A DNA stretch of 64,000 nucleotides, taken from positions 68,415,719 through 68,479,718 of the forward strand of contig OY755046.1 of the NCBI GenBank assembly GCA_963576565.1. Reading direction: 5' to 3'. This document shows, one piece after another, positions 42,674-53,995 of the stretch. A program made the translations under genes and the position numbers. The DNA comes from Aspidapion aeneum. Lineage: Eukaryota > Arthropoda > Insecta > Coleoptera > Brentidae. The notes beneath the pieces are model-generated. The model saw only the letters and a program-made list of their open reading frames with translations, was not told the DNA's origin and searched no databases. How positions within the stretch are numbered: position 1 is the stretch's first letter; the number at the start of each line of letters is the position of its first letter.

Positions 42674-43028
42674 AACGTGAAGAAGTACTCCATAACCTCC
42701 AAATCAAAGAAAATTTTAACAACTTTAAAATAATTTTTCCGAGACTTTTTTAAATAATGTGATAGTCCTACACAGTTTTAAATTGTTTGTCAATGTTTTG
42801 TTCGTTCCATGTCTTTTATTTTCATCTCTTGTGAGAAAACATTTTGTTTGTCTTGGGAAATTTTTTATTATTTAGTAGGTAAGTTTGTATTTTTTCACTT
42901 TATCCTGAACAATTTGTTGATTGTGATTTCTTTTTTTACAGTCCTTGACGATGGTTCAGTAAGCCGAAACTAGTCGACGAAAATAAAATAGTTAGTAGAG
43001 GAAGACAGAAATTTTTCTTTTTTCATTC
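42674..43028 (+). mobile_element. 355-bp insertion with 12-bp TSD and hammerhead-like core
   Basis: Flanked by CTTTCCATTTTT at 42662-42673 and 43029-43040, where RTE-B has it only once. It contains no ORF. A hammerhead-like motif lies at 42944-42975, about 55 bp from the right end. Size, TSD length and ribozyme position suggest a non-autonomous Penelope-like element or retrozyme-type element. Confidence 0.75.
42944..42975 (+). ncRNA. hammerhead-like motif
   Basis: CTTGACGA, stem II TGGTT/AAGCC with a CAGT loop, then GAAACTAGTC. The first core base is U instead of C, as in the PLE-2 motif, so catalytic activity is uncertain. Confidence 0.5.
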
Positions 43029-43329
43029 CTTTCCATTTTTGTTTTGCATTGTTTTGTTACACTACAAGTCTCTATTCCATAAAACAGCATGCTTTTTACC
43101 ATTGTTTCATATATGTTAAATTTTTCATTTTTTTTTATCTCTCTGCTCCGTTAACCATCCAATAACCTTTTTTGCTTTTACTATTATTTTTTCCAGTTCT
43201 TTGCAGTCTGTTCCTGTCTTATCAAATGTGACACCCAAGTATACATACTCATTGTATGGAAATATTATTTGTCCATTGTCTAGTTTTAAGTCACTTTATT
43301 TGTTTCCAATTCCAATTTTGGATAGCTTC

Positions 43330-43635
43330 TTTGCATTATTAATCAGTAGATACGATATAATTTAATTTATTAACTATAGGGTTGTATTTAGTCATGACTA
43401 CTGAAGCTCTGGTTTAAAATTAGTTGTTTCTTTGTCTGTGTTGACCTTCGTTCGTTAGTCGATGAATTTTACACATATTAACACGCGACAAATTCCTTTT
43501 TCTTTTTTATTTTTCTTTGTATACTCTTGAATAATTCCAGCCTTGATCATTTTTCAAAATTTTAATTAAATCGTTTTTTATCATGGATTTTTACCTTCCT
43601 AGCCTGCGCAGCACTGGCTTCAGAAGGTATTAGGG
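43330..43635. other. no gene recognised
   Basis: It ends with the ACCTTCCTAGCCTGCGCAG phrase also seen at 7430. Confidence 0.4.
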
Positions 43636-43885
43636 ACTTATTGAATAAAGCCACGCAATAATAGTGTTAGGCCGTATTTTGACAGTTTTGCATTGGAATA
43701 TGACAGCAAACTTTTCAACAGGGATTTTGTTTACTATAGGAACCGAAATATATACTGTCGACTTTAATTCTAGATAAATAAACGACTTAGTTTTAAATTG
43801 GGCTTTGGTACGTCAATTTTAAAAGATCAAGTGTCAGCCTGCAATGTAAATCTGTCAAAATAATGCCTGACACTATTATTGCAGT
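43636..43885. mobile_element. MITE family F, copy 3
   Basis: Diverged from 4750-5029. It retains ATAAAGCCA-GCAATAATAGTG near the left end and GTCAATTTT-AAAGATCAAGTGTCAG in the body. Confidence 0.6.
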
Positions 43886-43959
43886 TTCGGGAATATAGTA
43901 GAACCTTAGAGTAATAATATATATGTTATTACTCTGAGAGTAGAACACTTTTTTCTCAA

Positions 43960-44245
43960 TAAATGATGTTATTCCTAGAAACTTCGTCAGAGCTTCCGTT
44001 TCTGAGATATTTAGCTTGGAATTGACTTGGTGTGTGGTAACGGGCTAGAAAGCAGTGACGTGTCGTATAGGGGACCAGGGGGGCGAACCCCCCCACCTTC
44101 CTCTGCGCTTGGCGTCCCTGGCGTCCTTTGAGAAAACAATAGAAAAACTAAATTTAACGCAAAAACAAATGGTGCCCCCCCGCGCTTTTATCCACGACAC
44201 GCTACTGCTAGAAAGGTATCAGATTCCATCATGGATCCATTTATT
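43960..44245 (+). repeat. interspersed repeat O, copy split by a MITE
   Basis: Shares GCTTC-GTTTCTGAGATATTTA and GGTATCAGATTC-ATCATGGATCC with 3520-3640. It is interrupted at 44053-44207. Confidence 0.75.
44053..44207. mobile_element. 155-bp hAT-type MITE, perfect 8-bp TSD
   Basis: Ends CAGTGACGTGTCGT and ACGACACGCTACTG. CTAGAAAG is duplicated at 44045-44052 and 44208-44215. Repeat O at 3600 shows one copy of the target (CTAGGAAG). C-runs and G-runs inside, no true ORF. Confidence 0.92.
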
Positions 44246-44734
44246 TTTATATATTTTTTATAACATTTACATTTTTTGAATTTTACCTGTTTTATGCTTA
44301 TTTTAATGTTTATCCCATTTTATTGTCTAATAAAAAAAATTGGGTTAATCCTAAAAATTTCTAATTTAGTATTACTATGATAGGTATTTATTTTTTTGTA
44401 GCTTCGTTTTCTAATGTTTGACCTATTGGTTAATTTTAAAACCAAAGTTTATGTTTTTTACTTTACTACAAATTTTATAGTATTTTCCTAAAAGCTAGGT
44501 GGTCGGTAGCAATGAATAAAAATTTTATTCATTGATCGGTAGCATAAAATCTTTAATCTGTGTGTGAAATAAGTTCTTTGTTTAAGTTTAACCTTATTTA
44601 TACCCGGTTTCCACGCATAGATGGATTCAAAAAACGCATCAGGTGACATGATGCGTTTTTTAAATGAGGGTGGGCACGCATAGGTGGAAACTAAGCTTTA
44701 GGTATGTAACTAAATTTCTTTTCGTGTTAGGTAT
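44246..44734. other. no gene; small hairpin at 44628-44660
   Basis: AAAAAACGCATCA and TGATGCGTTTTTT pair around a 7-nt loop, within a 90-bp segment whose outer ends share GTTTCCAC in inverted order. Confidence 0.55.
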
Positions 44735-44881
44735 ATCATAACAAAAACATTTCATGTAAAAAGAAGCTAAGTACGCTAAAATTGTATTGGAGAACTTGGC
44801 TTACTTTTATCTCAATTCTTTTTACGGAATACCATTTTCGCGTACTTAGCTTCTTTTTACATGAAATGTTTTTGTTATGAT
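44735..44881. mobile_element. 147-bp palindromic MITE with perfect 42-bp TIRs
   Basis: The arms 44735-44776 and 44840-44881 are exact reverse complements (ATCATAACAAAAACATTTCA... at left). The centre is 63 bp. No TSD was recognised. Confidence 0.92.
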
Positions 44882-45239
44882 TTCATTCCTTTTTAAAAGG
44901 ATTTGGAAAATTATTTGAGTTTTAAGTAATAAAACATGCGGAATATCGTTCAAAACTTTTGCGATGTCTTATTTCAATAGCTTTTACCTTTCTTAATTTT
45001 CATTCATCAAATTTTTATTTCTATCAATATTTTTAAAGATTTTTAGAAATATGGAAACGAAGTCATATTGGACATGAGAGGGGTAATGGAGGTAATTTTT
45101 TTGCAATCATTAGATTTTAATACTCTTTTTTTGTTATACCTACTCACAGTAAACTAATTATTATTCGTCTATGTACCTACTTTTCTATATACTATACATG
45201 CTTGATTTGCTAATAAATACCAACATGCTTTTACGAGAA
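44882..45239. other. no gene recognised
   Basis: AT-rich, no family seen. Confidence 0.4.
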
Positions 45240-45660
45240 AAACAAAAGGGGGTGGGGGGAACTTTATGAACTTGTCAATAATTTCTGTCAGTTTGCCATT
45301 GTCATTTCTGGAAGTGAGTAATAAATGTTTAAAATAGCTTTAAAAGTATAGGGGAGGGAAGTAAATTAAAATTTTGGTGTTCTTTAATTTTTTCCTATAG
45401 TTTTATTATAGTTCCTGCCAGTCTGTCAACGCTCAACTCTCTATCATTTCTGGATGTAGGCAATGTTACTTTTATATAACTTTACATGTATAATGGAGGG
45501 AATTTTTGGGGTTCTTTATTTATTTTTTTATGGTTTTATCTTAGTTAGCAGTGGGCAATGTTAAAATTAAAATATGGGGGTTTTTTGATTTTTTCAAAGG
45601 TTTGGTCATCAGTTCTATAAGTCTGCCAATTTTCAGCTTTGTAGCATATCTAGAAGTACA
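45240..45660 (+). repeat. interspersed repeat N with internal repetition
   Basis: Two to three degenerate units of about 150 bp. Each carries a phrase like GTTTTAT-ATAGTTC, then CAGTCTG-CAA and CATTTCTGGA-GTA. Related in reverse to 15960-16240. Confidence 0.6.
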
Positions 45661-45734
45661 GTAGAATTTCGATGATCTATTCATGAGTAGCCAATTCGAT
45701 GTTTTTCAAAATTCCGTAACTACTTGGTTATGAA

Positions 45735-46116
45735 TAGATAGTTTAAGTTGTGCTACGTATTTTTACGTAAGCATGAGATTTGACAGTTACGCAAGTGCAC
45801 TTCGTCACACCGGAGCTTACGTATTTACGTTAGCTTACGGCAGTCTGCGGGCACCTTAACGTTACCAAAGAATAGAATGAGGCCTAGACGATAATTTCCT
45901 CTTCCAGTACAAACGATTCTTTGCAAATATATTCCTACTGTAGTTGAAAAGACAAAAAACAAAATTGTAACATCAAAAAAACATAGTGCCGAATTTCATA
46001 TTCTCTGCTATTAGTAGACTTGTTATGGCAACGTAAAAACATTCAACTTAAACTCAAATTTGGAACAAAACGTAGAGCGCTTAACGTGCAGTTTTACGTA
46101 AAAATACGCGAATTTA
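45735..46116. mobile_element. MITE family T, degraded copy
   Basis: Starts TAGATAGTTTAAGTTGTGCT like the intact copy at 56480-56916, but the body runs in the opposite order. The far terminal repeat stops at ACGTAAAAATACG and is lost. Confidence 0.8.
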
Positions 46117-46234
46117 AATTTGCAATTGTTTCCAAAGCCAGCTATGAGTGCTTCACTTTTCGATTGTTTTTTTTTACGGGTATGCGCATTCGCAAGGAGA
46201 TCCCTATTACGCTCGAGGAGCGGCAAGTGCGCGG

Positions 46235-46985
46235 AAATGTTGGTGTGTGTTGGTTTTGAAACGCTTCAGGTTGTAACCTGCAGGGAAAATTGGCGCAGGG
46301 AGTCCATTCCACAGCGATACTGTTCTCCAGAGATATGAATTCTGATATAATGGGATTCTTGGTGCCTCTATTTTGACAGTAAATTTATGGTTACCGTCTT
46401 TTGACGTGTTCGCCTAGTAGGTGCTACTTCCGGGGGATCATACGTGCCAACTCTTCAGAGCATTTTCCGTGATAATACCTGTAGAAAAGAGATAGATCGC
46501 CCACAGTTCTTCGATGTTCGAGACTATCCAAGCTACGGGTAAGTGCGGGGTCATTGATCAGCTTGATAGCTCGTTTTTGCACGGTGTTCAAAAGCATTAA
46601 GGTATGTTTGGGTGTCGCACTCCATATATGTCAGCAGTACTCCATAGTTGGTCGAATCTGGGCTTAATAGAGTGTCAACAGTTGGCTTGGTGTATACAGA
46701 TGTCTTGTACGAAATAGCACCCCAAGCTTTTGGAACGCCCTTTTAGCTATATCTGCCACGTGACTGTGCCAAGACATGTTTGTCTCTGCAGTGATTCCTA
46801 AGATGTTCAACTGGCTCTGCAATGTGACAGCACTTCTAGATAGCATGATGTTTGGCTCACCTGTGCTGGTCTTTTTTGAAAACAGGGCTGCTTGGGTTTT
46901 CTGCGCGTTGAACTGTACAAGGTTTTTGTTGCCCCAGTCCTCTATTATATCCAGGTCGTTTGATCATGTATTTATGCTATAACGT
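46235..46985 (-). pseudogene. Jockey/CR1-type LINE, RT C-terminal part
   Basis: Reverse-strand relic of the region after the RT palm: LVQFNAQKTQAALFS, then LGITAETNMSWHSHVADIAK with ALQKLG-like RAFQKLGVLFR and Y..SQLLTLYKA. Further on are EY-C-HIW-type sequence, a VQKRAIKLINDP motif, SLEHRRTVGDLSLFYRYYHG and a final W.....FP..YNL-RFK. This is the thumb and connection of Jockey/CR1-superfamily LINEs. It is truncated at both ends and has frame breaks after 46664. Confidence 0.82.
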
Positions 46986-47567
46986 ATTTGTTAGTACCTA
47001 AAAACTTTTCGCAGTACCTTGTATTACTGTTACATATTTATAACAAAAAAAAAACAATCTTAAAGTGTATACGTACGTTTTAAAGTGGCACAAAATTTGT
47101 TGATGTCAGTTTAACCCGTTTACCGGTCAATTTAAAATTACAATTTTCCGCCAACATGCATTATTTATGATCTCTCAAGATGCATTTATCCGAATTTTAA
47201 ATCAGACTTGTTGCAGCAATATGGTGGAAATTTGCACAGAAAATAAAATTATTTAGGTGGAGTTGTGAATAATAGAATTAATCCTTAAGTACTCAGTATT
47301 ATACAAGGTTTTTTGGCTAACATCAATTTAAGAAGGTCACTTCTTCTTCACTTGGGTGCATAATAAGAAAAAACTTCATATATGAACATATGTTCAAAAC
47401 CTCCTAATTTTTGAGGTAATTTATGAAGAATTTTTTTTAAATCTTCATTTTTATTAAGCTCTAAATATTTTTGTGAAATTTAGTAACATTTTCTATTCAT
47501 TAAGGGGCATTTTCTGATGTATGACATGGTTTTGACCAGTGGCATTCGTGCTAGATAGCCCTCGGTT
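46986..47567. other. no gene recognised
   Basis: AT-rich, no family seen. Confidence 0.4.
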
Positions 47568-47787
47568 GGGGAAAGGGGGGCAAAATGGGATACGGGGGTA
47601 AAACGGGATATCGCTGTTTTAAAACCTCTTAATATCAGATATTTTATCCCCATGACTGGTTGAACTCTCTGCAATATGATTGGGATTGGTGCCGGTCGGC
47701 TGAGCTTAAGTTGGTTTTTGCTCAACATGTGATGTGCGCTGTTTAATGTAAAAATACCTTGCTTATTTGTGACGGTATGTACATTTT

Positions 47788-47922
47788 AGCTCACACATAT
47801 ACTATACTATAGTAGTGTGAGCTTTGGTGATCCTAATTTTTTCGAGAAAAAAAAAGTTGCTCCGATTTCAAAAATTTTTATATATCTTTGCGTTTCAGAT
47901 GATTTTGAAACTTTTTTGTTGC

Positions 47923-47953
<31 letters not shown>

Positions 47954-48523
47954 GTTGTAACGACCAACGCGCATAACTCAAGAACCGCTTGGCCGATTTT
48001 AATGAAATTTGGTACCTAGGCTGGGTCTTGGGTCGAGATGGTCCCGTTTAAAAATGAACAAAATCCACCGAACACAAACCGAATAAAAGGGTGGGGGTAG
48101 ATTTAAAAAATTAGAGTTTATGTGCAAATATGGCGTGTGTGATATCAAACGAAAGGTAATTGAGTCTGGAGTTAAACAAAATACATTTTAATTTATTTTA
48201 AAAAAAGGGTGGGGGTATATTTCAAAAATTAGAGTTTTAAGTGAAAATATGGCGTGTGTGATATCAAACGAAAGGTAATTGAGTCCAGAGTTTAACAAAA
48301 TACATTATAGTTTTTGTTTTTTTTAAGGGTGGGGGTAGATTTTAAAAATTTGAGTTTAAGTCAAAACATGGCTTGTGTGGTATCAAACAAAAGGTAATTT
48401 AGTCTGGAGTTGAATAAAGTATATTTCAGTTTTTAGTTATATTAGCTCACACGTAAACTATAACTATAGTACCTAGTGTGAGCTTAGGGGCCCATATATT
48501 GGCAGAGTATTTTACAGACTTTT
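47788..48523 (+). mobile_element. element Q, copy 1
   Basis: The left end is the hairpin AGCTCACACATATACTATAC... closing at GTGTGAGCT (47790-47825). A second hairpin of the same AGCTCACAC/GTGTGAGCT type lies near the right end (48446-48485). Between are a (GTCT)n tract (47925-47953), a unique block with ACCAACGCGCATAACTCA and three tandem units of about 118 bp starting GGGTGGGGGTAGATTT. Unclassified; no ORF. Confidence 0.75.
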
Positions 48524-48544
48524 CAAAATTTTGTTTTCATTGAA

Positions 48545-50395
48545 CAATGAGTGGGTTTATACAAAACAAACCGGACAAATTTTTTTTATTATAACATTTT
48601 GAACTAATGGGACAAACTGCACTTGGCAGAGAATTAATCAAAGTTTTGACTGAGTGTATTTTTTTGTCCGCTGTCTCAAAATTTGTCGATAAATTTTGAT
48701 AACGACCTTTAAATTCTCACCAGGATGTTTTTTATTTCATCAAAATCGGTTTAGTAGTACTGAATTTATAAGAAAATAAATGCAGACATGATTGGCAAGG
48801 CAATCGTATAATAATCAAAACAATTATTTTTAATAACCACCCAACGATTTTGTTGTTTCATACCATGTTGTGCGAGGCGAGAATGCAACTTTTTTACTGA
48901 TTTAAAAAAATTCATAAAACATGTTCGCAACATAAGAATAAATGAGCATCTTTGAAGGGTTCAATTTAATTTCGTACGCCATCTTGGATTTTGAGATGGC
49001 GGACAAAAAAATATATTTAGTCAAAACTCTAATTAATTCTCTGACAAGTGCAGTTTGTCCCATTCAAAACGATGGTATAGTTCCAAAGTTATAATTTTTA
49101 TTTTTTTTTTATTTGTCAAACACACTGTGTTTTTTTTTTATTACAATCTAGTCAGTAAGACTAATTAGCAATTTTGTTTTAACTTAATTTACTAGAAAAG
49201 TCAAATTTAAACTTAGGGTTCACTCAACACTTCTCCCCGCTTTGTTTAGTCTGTAACTCACAATTGTGTTGTGTTTATAGCATTATTTTGTTTTATGTGT
49301 AATTCACTTAGTTTACTAGCTCAAACGGCTTCACTCTTTTTAGTCGTCGAACTAGCATAGTATTGTCTAGAAGCTGAATTGCTTCCACATTCACATGCCG
49401 ATGGAGTCTATCTTCATGGCTTTTTGCGTACTTTTTTATAGTCTCTGCTACAGTTTCGATTTTTAGATCTCGATGAAGGTCACTATTTCGAACGTACCAA
49501 GGTGCATTCACAATGTTTCTTAATACTTTATTTTGAAATCTCTGTACAACTAGAATGTTACTCTCTTTAGCACAACCCTATAGTTGAATACCATATGTCC
49601 ATACTGGTTTCAGTATTTGTCTATAAAGCAGTAACTTATTATGAATTGTTAAATTGGACTTCCTTCCAATTAGCCAGTTCATTTTTCTATACCTTATCTC
49701 AAGTTCTTTTTTTTTTTTTTGCTTAACATGTGCTTTCCAGCGCAATTTGGTATCAACATACCTAGATATTTTGCCTGATTCGAATATGGTACTGGAATGT
49801 TGTTAATTGTTATTTGTATGTGATTTATATTTTTGTTTGTAAAATCAACATGAATTGATTTGGTTTCATTTAATTTTATTCGCCACTTTGTGGTCCAACT
49901 GTGAATTTGGGTGACTGCATCCTGAAGTTTCTCTATGCATTTTTCAATAGATTTTTCTACCGTCAATAAACCAGTATCATCGGCAAATGTTGCTAAGTGA
50001 CAATTTTCTGGCTTTGGGATATCACAAGTGAATAATAAGTATAGATAAGGGCCTAGTACGCTACCCTGGGGCACGCCTGCTTGAATTTCTCTTAAATTTG
50101 AGTATGAGTCTTCCTGTTTTACTCTAAAATGTCTATCAGATATGTATGATTCCAAAATATCCGAATACTGTTTTGGCAGAAACCTTTTTAGTTTAAAATT
50201 AAGGCCTTCATGCCACACTTTGTCAAATGCTTGTGCTACATCTAGAAAAACTGCAGAACAAACTTTTCCCTCTTCTAGTGCTTTTTCTATTATATTAGTA
50301 ATTCTGTGTACTTGATCTATCGTGGAATGCTTGTCTCATAGTTATAATGAAAAAAAAATTGTCCGGTTTTTTTTGACCCACCCGGTATATTATAC
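48545..50395. mobile_element. TIR element interrupted by a Jockey LINE
   Basis: The left arm 48545-48690 pairs with the right arm in two parts, 49000-49095 and 50340-50395. The shared phrases are AACCGGACAA and GGGACAAACTGCACTTG. Its right end reads ACCCGG next to TATA. About 600 bp without the LINE. Confidence 0.7.
49096..50339 (-). pseudogene. Jockey-type LINE, 5'-truncated, 9-bp TSD
   Basis: TSD AGTTATAAT at 49087-49095 and 50340-50348. The reverse strand begins with HSTIDQVHRI and RT motif A SAVFLDVAQAFDKVWHEGL (50275-50205), then QAGVPQGSVLGPYLYLLF (motif B) and ATFADDTGLLT (motif C). A frameshift follows in the homopolymer at 49708-49720 (KKKKK). After it the frame continues WLIGRKSNLTIHNKLLLYRQ, an internal stop near 49580, and a C-terminus ending RVKPFELVN at 49308. 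A 3' UTR and an A-rich tail (T-rich on the plus strand, 49096-49140) finish it. This is the catalytic polymerase part of a Jockey-clade LINE. Its endonuclease and ORF1 are absent. Confidence 0.9.
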
Positions 50396-50956
50396 ATAAT
50401 GCCCGTAAAATTAGCCTTTTACTGTGTATGATTTCTGTTTGAATTTAACTGGTGGTTTGGGGCAAAACGGGGTCTTTTCATGAGGGAAAAACGGGGTACC
50501 TTGTTATACCTGGTAACCTATACCCCATTTTGCCCTAAAATTTTTTTTGGTACGCTCACTGAAAGTTTTGTTTTATGTTGTCTTTGCAAGAAATGGGCGC
50601 AAAATTCGTGTAGGAGAGTCTTCAATGATGACTAGGTCGTTGTAAGTAAGTATTTTAATCTTGGTTAGAATTTTAATAAATAAAACTTGTCTTACAAAAA
50701 TATTAATTCTAAATTACACAACCGCTCGTTTTGCCACATATAGGTACGCCATTTTCCCCGTATGTGGGGCAAAGTCAACTTTTTACAAAAATAAAAATAA
50801 AAGTATGATGGAGTTCTAAATCGCTTAACATGAAAATTAAAACATAAAAATAACTTATCTGGCCAACTTAATTCCAAATGACGAACGCAATGGTGGTCGT
50901 TTAATAGTAGAAATAAGCCTATAAAATTAAGTATCCCATTTTGCCCCCCTTTCCCC

Positions 50957-51300
50957 TATTTGGTTTTTGGAGAAAGATATTGGATCAAATTACATGAATT
51001 TCCGCGTTTTCCTAATAATGTTTTTCATCCTACTGGAATCGATAACAAAGCTTTCAATAAATAAATTGTTGGATTCAAAACATTTTGTCAGGACATAGTC
51101 TTGCGAAAACTCACGACATTACGTATCGTGTTTGATCTTTCGAAATTTTATGAGTTTCCAGAGTATATAAACATGACTACACAATGATATACTGAGTTTT
51201 CCTGAAACAACGGATTTAAATAAAAATAAAATTTGGATATTTCAACATTACAAATGCATCACAAATGCAGGAGAACTTAAAATAAGCGGATCTGATACCT
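50957..51300. other. no gene recognised
   Basis: AT-rich unique-looking sequence between H and the RTE-B tail. Confidence 0.4.
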
Positions 51301-51301
51301 A

Positions 51302-53010
51302 CTACTACTATGTCGGTTTAGAATGTTTTTGAACGTTGTCCGACGCCTATTCTCCACCTCCTTCGATCCTGACAATCATCTTCTCTCAAATTTTTTGGAC
51401 TCATTAACCTTTGGATTGACTGTTGCCATTCTAGTTTAGGACTCCCTCTTTTTCTGCACCCTATTGGTTGCCATTCTAGGACCTGCTTTTGTAATCTTTC
51501 GTCGTTCATCCGTTCTACATGGCCGTACCATATCAGTTGCCTTTTAGTGATGTCATCCGTTATGCTTCTCTCGATTCCCATTCTTTCTTTTATGATCTCA
51601 TTTCTTATGTGATCTATTCTAGATATTCTCATTGATCTTCTTATTGCATCCATTTCGACACACACAATTTTTTGTTTTGTATTTTTCTGTTACGCGACAA
51701 GTCTCCATTGCATACAACAGCGTGCTTTTCACCATTGTTTCATATATGTTAAATTTTACATTTCTTTTTATCTCTCTGCTCCATAAAATACTGTTAAGAC
51801 ATCCAATAACCTTTTTTGCTTTTACTATTGTTTTTTCCAATTCTTTACAGTCTGTTCCTGTCTTATCAAATGTGACACCCAAGTATACATACTCATTGCA
51901 TGGAGATATTGTTTGTCCATTGTCTAGTTCTAACTCACTGGATTCGTTTCAAATACATAAGTACTGTGTCTTGTCCACGTTCACTGTTAGTCCCCACTTT
52001 TGGTATTCTTCCGTTAACTTTCTCATCATATACTCCATGTCTTCTTTATCATTAGCTACAATTACTTGGTCGTCAGCAAACTGTAGTCTCTATATTGTAA
52101 ATCGGTCGTTAAGTTGTATTCCCATGCGGTACACTTTACGTTTCGAGTTTTTTAGATCTACTGCGATATATATTTTAAAAAGAGTCGGAGAGATACAACA
52201 TTCCTGTCTTAAGCCTTGTGTTACCAGGAATGCTTTTGGAAGTCGATTTCCAATTTTAATTTTAGATTTTGACCCTTTGTATAGTCCTTTTATCGCTTTT
52301 ATGTATGTATGATTGATATACATACACTGTCCATAATTTTTCTACTGGAACATGAGTCTCTATATTTCAGGCGCTCCTTTTCTCAATTACTTGTTTAAGA
52401 CAAAAAACTTTATCACTATTAGATCTCTAAGAATCCTACCGTACAATCCAGCTTGTTTCCTTTTGTATGTCTTGAGGATATGAATGCAATTTTCCAATCA
52501 TTAGGTACTGGGTGTCCGTTTATGCACTGATTGATAATATATGTGAGATTTCGAGTAGTTTCTCTGATCCATATTTGAGCATTTCAGCATATATTCCTGC
52601 AGGTCCGCTAGCTTTTCCGGATTTAAGCTTTTTAATACTATTCTTTATCATTTCTTTTTCGATGATTACTTCCTCTTCATGTACTTCTATGACTCTCCTC
52701 GGAGAGGCTACCAGATATTCGGGTCTCGTCTACTGCAGCAGTCCCTTGTAGTGTTCTGTCCATTGTTCTGCTTTGATGATCTGGATGTTTAGCTTTTCTT
52801 TTGGGTTTTTTACTGTAGAAATGAATTTCCATACTTATACCCAGCCTACCTCCTACGTGTGTATTTATATCGTGACATTTGCGCTCGAACATCTAATTTT
52901 TTCTGTGCATATCAAATTTCTTAGCTGTCTTCTGGTTTCCCTGTAGATTTCTAGGTCTCTTTGCTCTTTAGTACTGAGCCATTTCAAGTATGTGCGTTTT
53001 TTGATCCTGC
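51302..53010 (-). pseudogene. RTE-B LINE, longest copy in the window
   Basis: The reverse strand starts in the linker before the RT (KRTYLKWLSTKEQRDLEIYR). It continues with KAEQWTEHY and the RT entry motif SIKKLKSGKASGPAGIYAEM, then HPVPNDWKIAFISS. A large part around motif A is deleted near 52350. It resumes with AIKGLYKGSKSKIKIGN, QECCISPTLFKIY (motif B), FADDQVIVA-like catalytic sequence, GVTFDKTGTDCKELEK and the C-terminal RQLIWYGHVERMNDER...LEWQPIG block. The tail is (AGT)n. Many stops. The endonuclease is absent. Confidence 0.9.
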
Positions 53011-53845
53011 CAATAAAATGATTGTCAAATTTTTGGTCCGAAAAATTTGTTCAAAAAATTAATTAGTTAAATACGGACCTGGATTTTTTTTTTCATTTTT
53101 TGCTTTCCTTTTAGTTCAGAAACTACAGGGGCTGAAAAAACTTTTGACTTATTTTTTAGATCTCGAAATTTAAGGACGTTAATGTAATATTTCCAGGCCT
53201 CTATCTTTTAAAATAAATGAGTTTCCCATACATAATCATCATCAAAAATGGGACACCCTATACACTTTTTATTGTTAATATTAGGTACCTACTTAATTTG
53301 AACAATACTGAAGCTAAATAAGTACTAAGACCGTAAAATTCTGCGCACTCTCTACCTATAAATAATGAATTATGACAGTTGCGTTAAAATTTGACATTTA
53401 TTACTGTATTTTTATCAGATAAAATCTTAACAAAGTGGGTTTTGATTTATTTTACAACTCGCTTTTAATTTTCTTCTCTGCCACATTTCAAATATTTTAA
53501 TTATTGTTAATGTCTTTTGGTATTATTTAAAAAATTACAAGAGGAGTAATAGTGATATATACCAAGGAAACGACACTTTTATTAATTTTTTGAATTTCTT
53601 GACTTTTTTTTAAACTAAGAAATTTTTTACTAGGCGTCAATTTAAAGAGATCTAATTACTACCCAACTCAACAGTAAAAATACAACATAACTGTCCTGCC
53701 GAATAAAATATGTTGTAAATACGAAAAAAGTATTTAGTCTCCGCATTAAAACGGAAAGAGGTAATTCCCCGGCTGCAGAGTGCGTTGCCAACATACTACA
53801 TAATATTTATGCCCATGTCGTGCAGCGCTCCGTCCCGTTGTCAGA
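53011..53845. other. no gene recognised
   Basis: AT-rich, no family seen. Confidence 0.4.
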
Positions 53846-53995
53846 GGTTCGCGTCCTGTTAAGGGAGGTTTCAGAATTTTTTAACCAAAAAATATTGTCC
53901 GCGTCCGGTTATTAGAGTGTCCGGTTATAGGAGTGAATTTTACATGTCGGCCTAAAGAAGCGGGAGGTGTCCGCAAGGAGAGGTTTCACTGTATA
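53846..53995 (-). repeat. single terminal region of a pogo/Tigger-like element
   Basis: The reverse strand begins ACAGTGAAACCTCTCCTTGC and then has spaced CGGACA/CCGGACAC repeats. That resembles pogo/Tigger-type ends (CAGTRRAACCTC). No partner end or transposase lies nearby. Confidence 0.5.

Larger units (their letters stand above)
42300..43325 (-). pseudogene. RTE-B LINE copy split by a hammerhead-bearing insertion
   Basis: Two reverse-strand pieces, 42300-42673 and 43029-43325, align with one stretch of the copy at 51302-51960. The first holds AAIRRSMRISRTN, GSITDDITKRQLIWYGHIQ and the C-terminal LEWQ block. The second holds LGVTFDKTGTDCKELEK upstream of it. The tail is CTACTACTATG read from the plus strand. 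Frames are broken. Confidence 0.87.
47568..50956 (-). mobile_element. TIR element H, copy 2, with nested insertions
   Basis: Opposite orientation to copy 1. The pieces 47568-47787 and 50396-50956 align with 34589-34350 and 34240-28736 of copy 1. It contains element Q (47788-48523) and a TIR element (48545-50395), which itself holds a Jockey LINE. Unlike copy 1 it has an uninterrupted body at 50720-50900. Confidence 0.75.
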
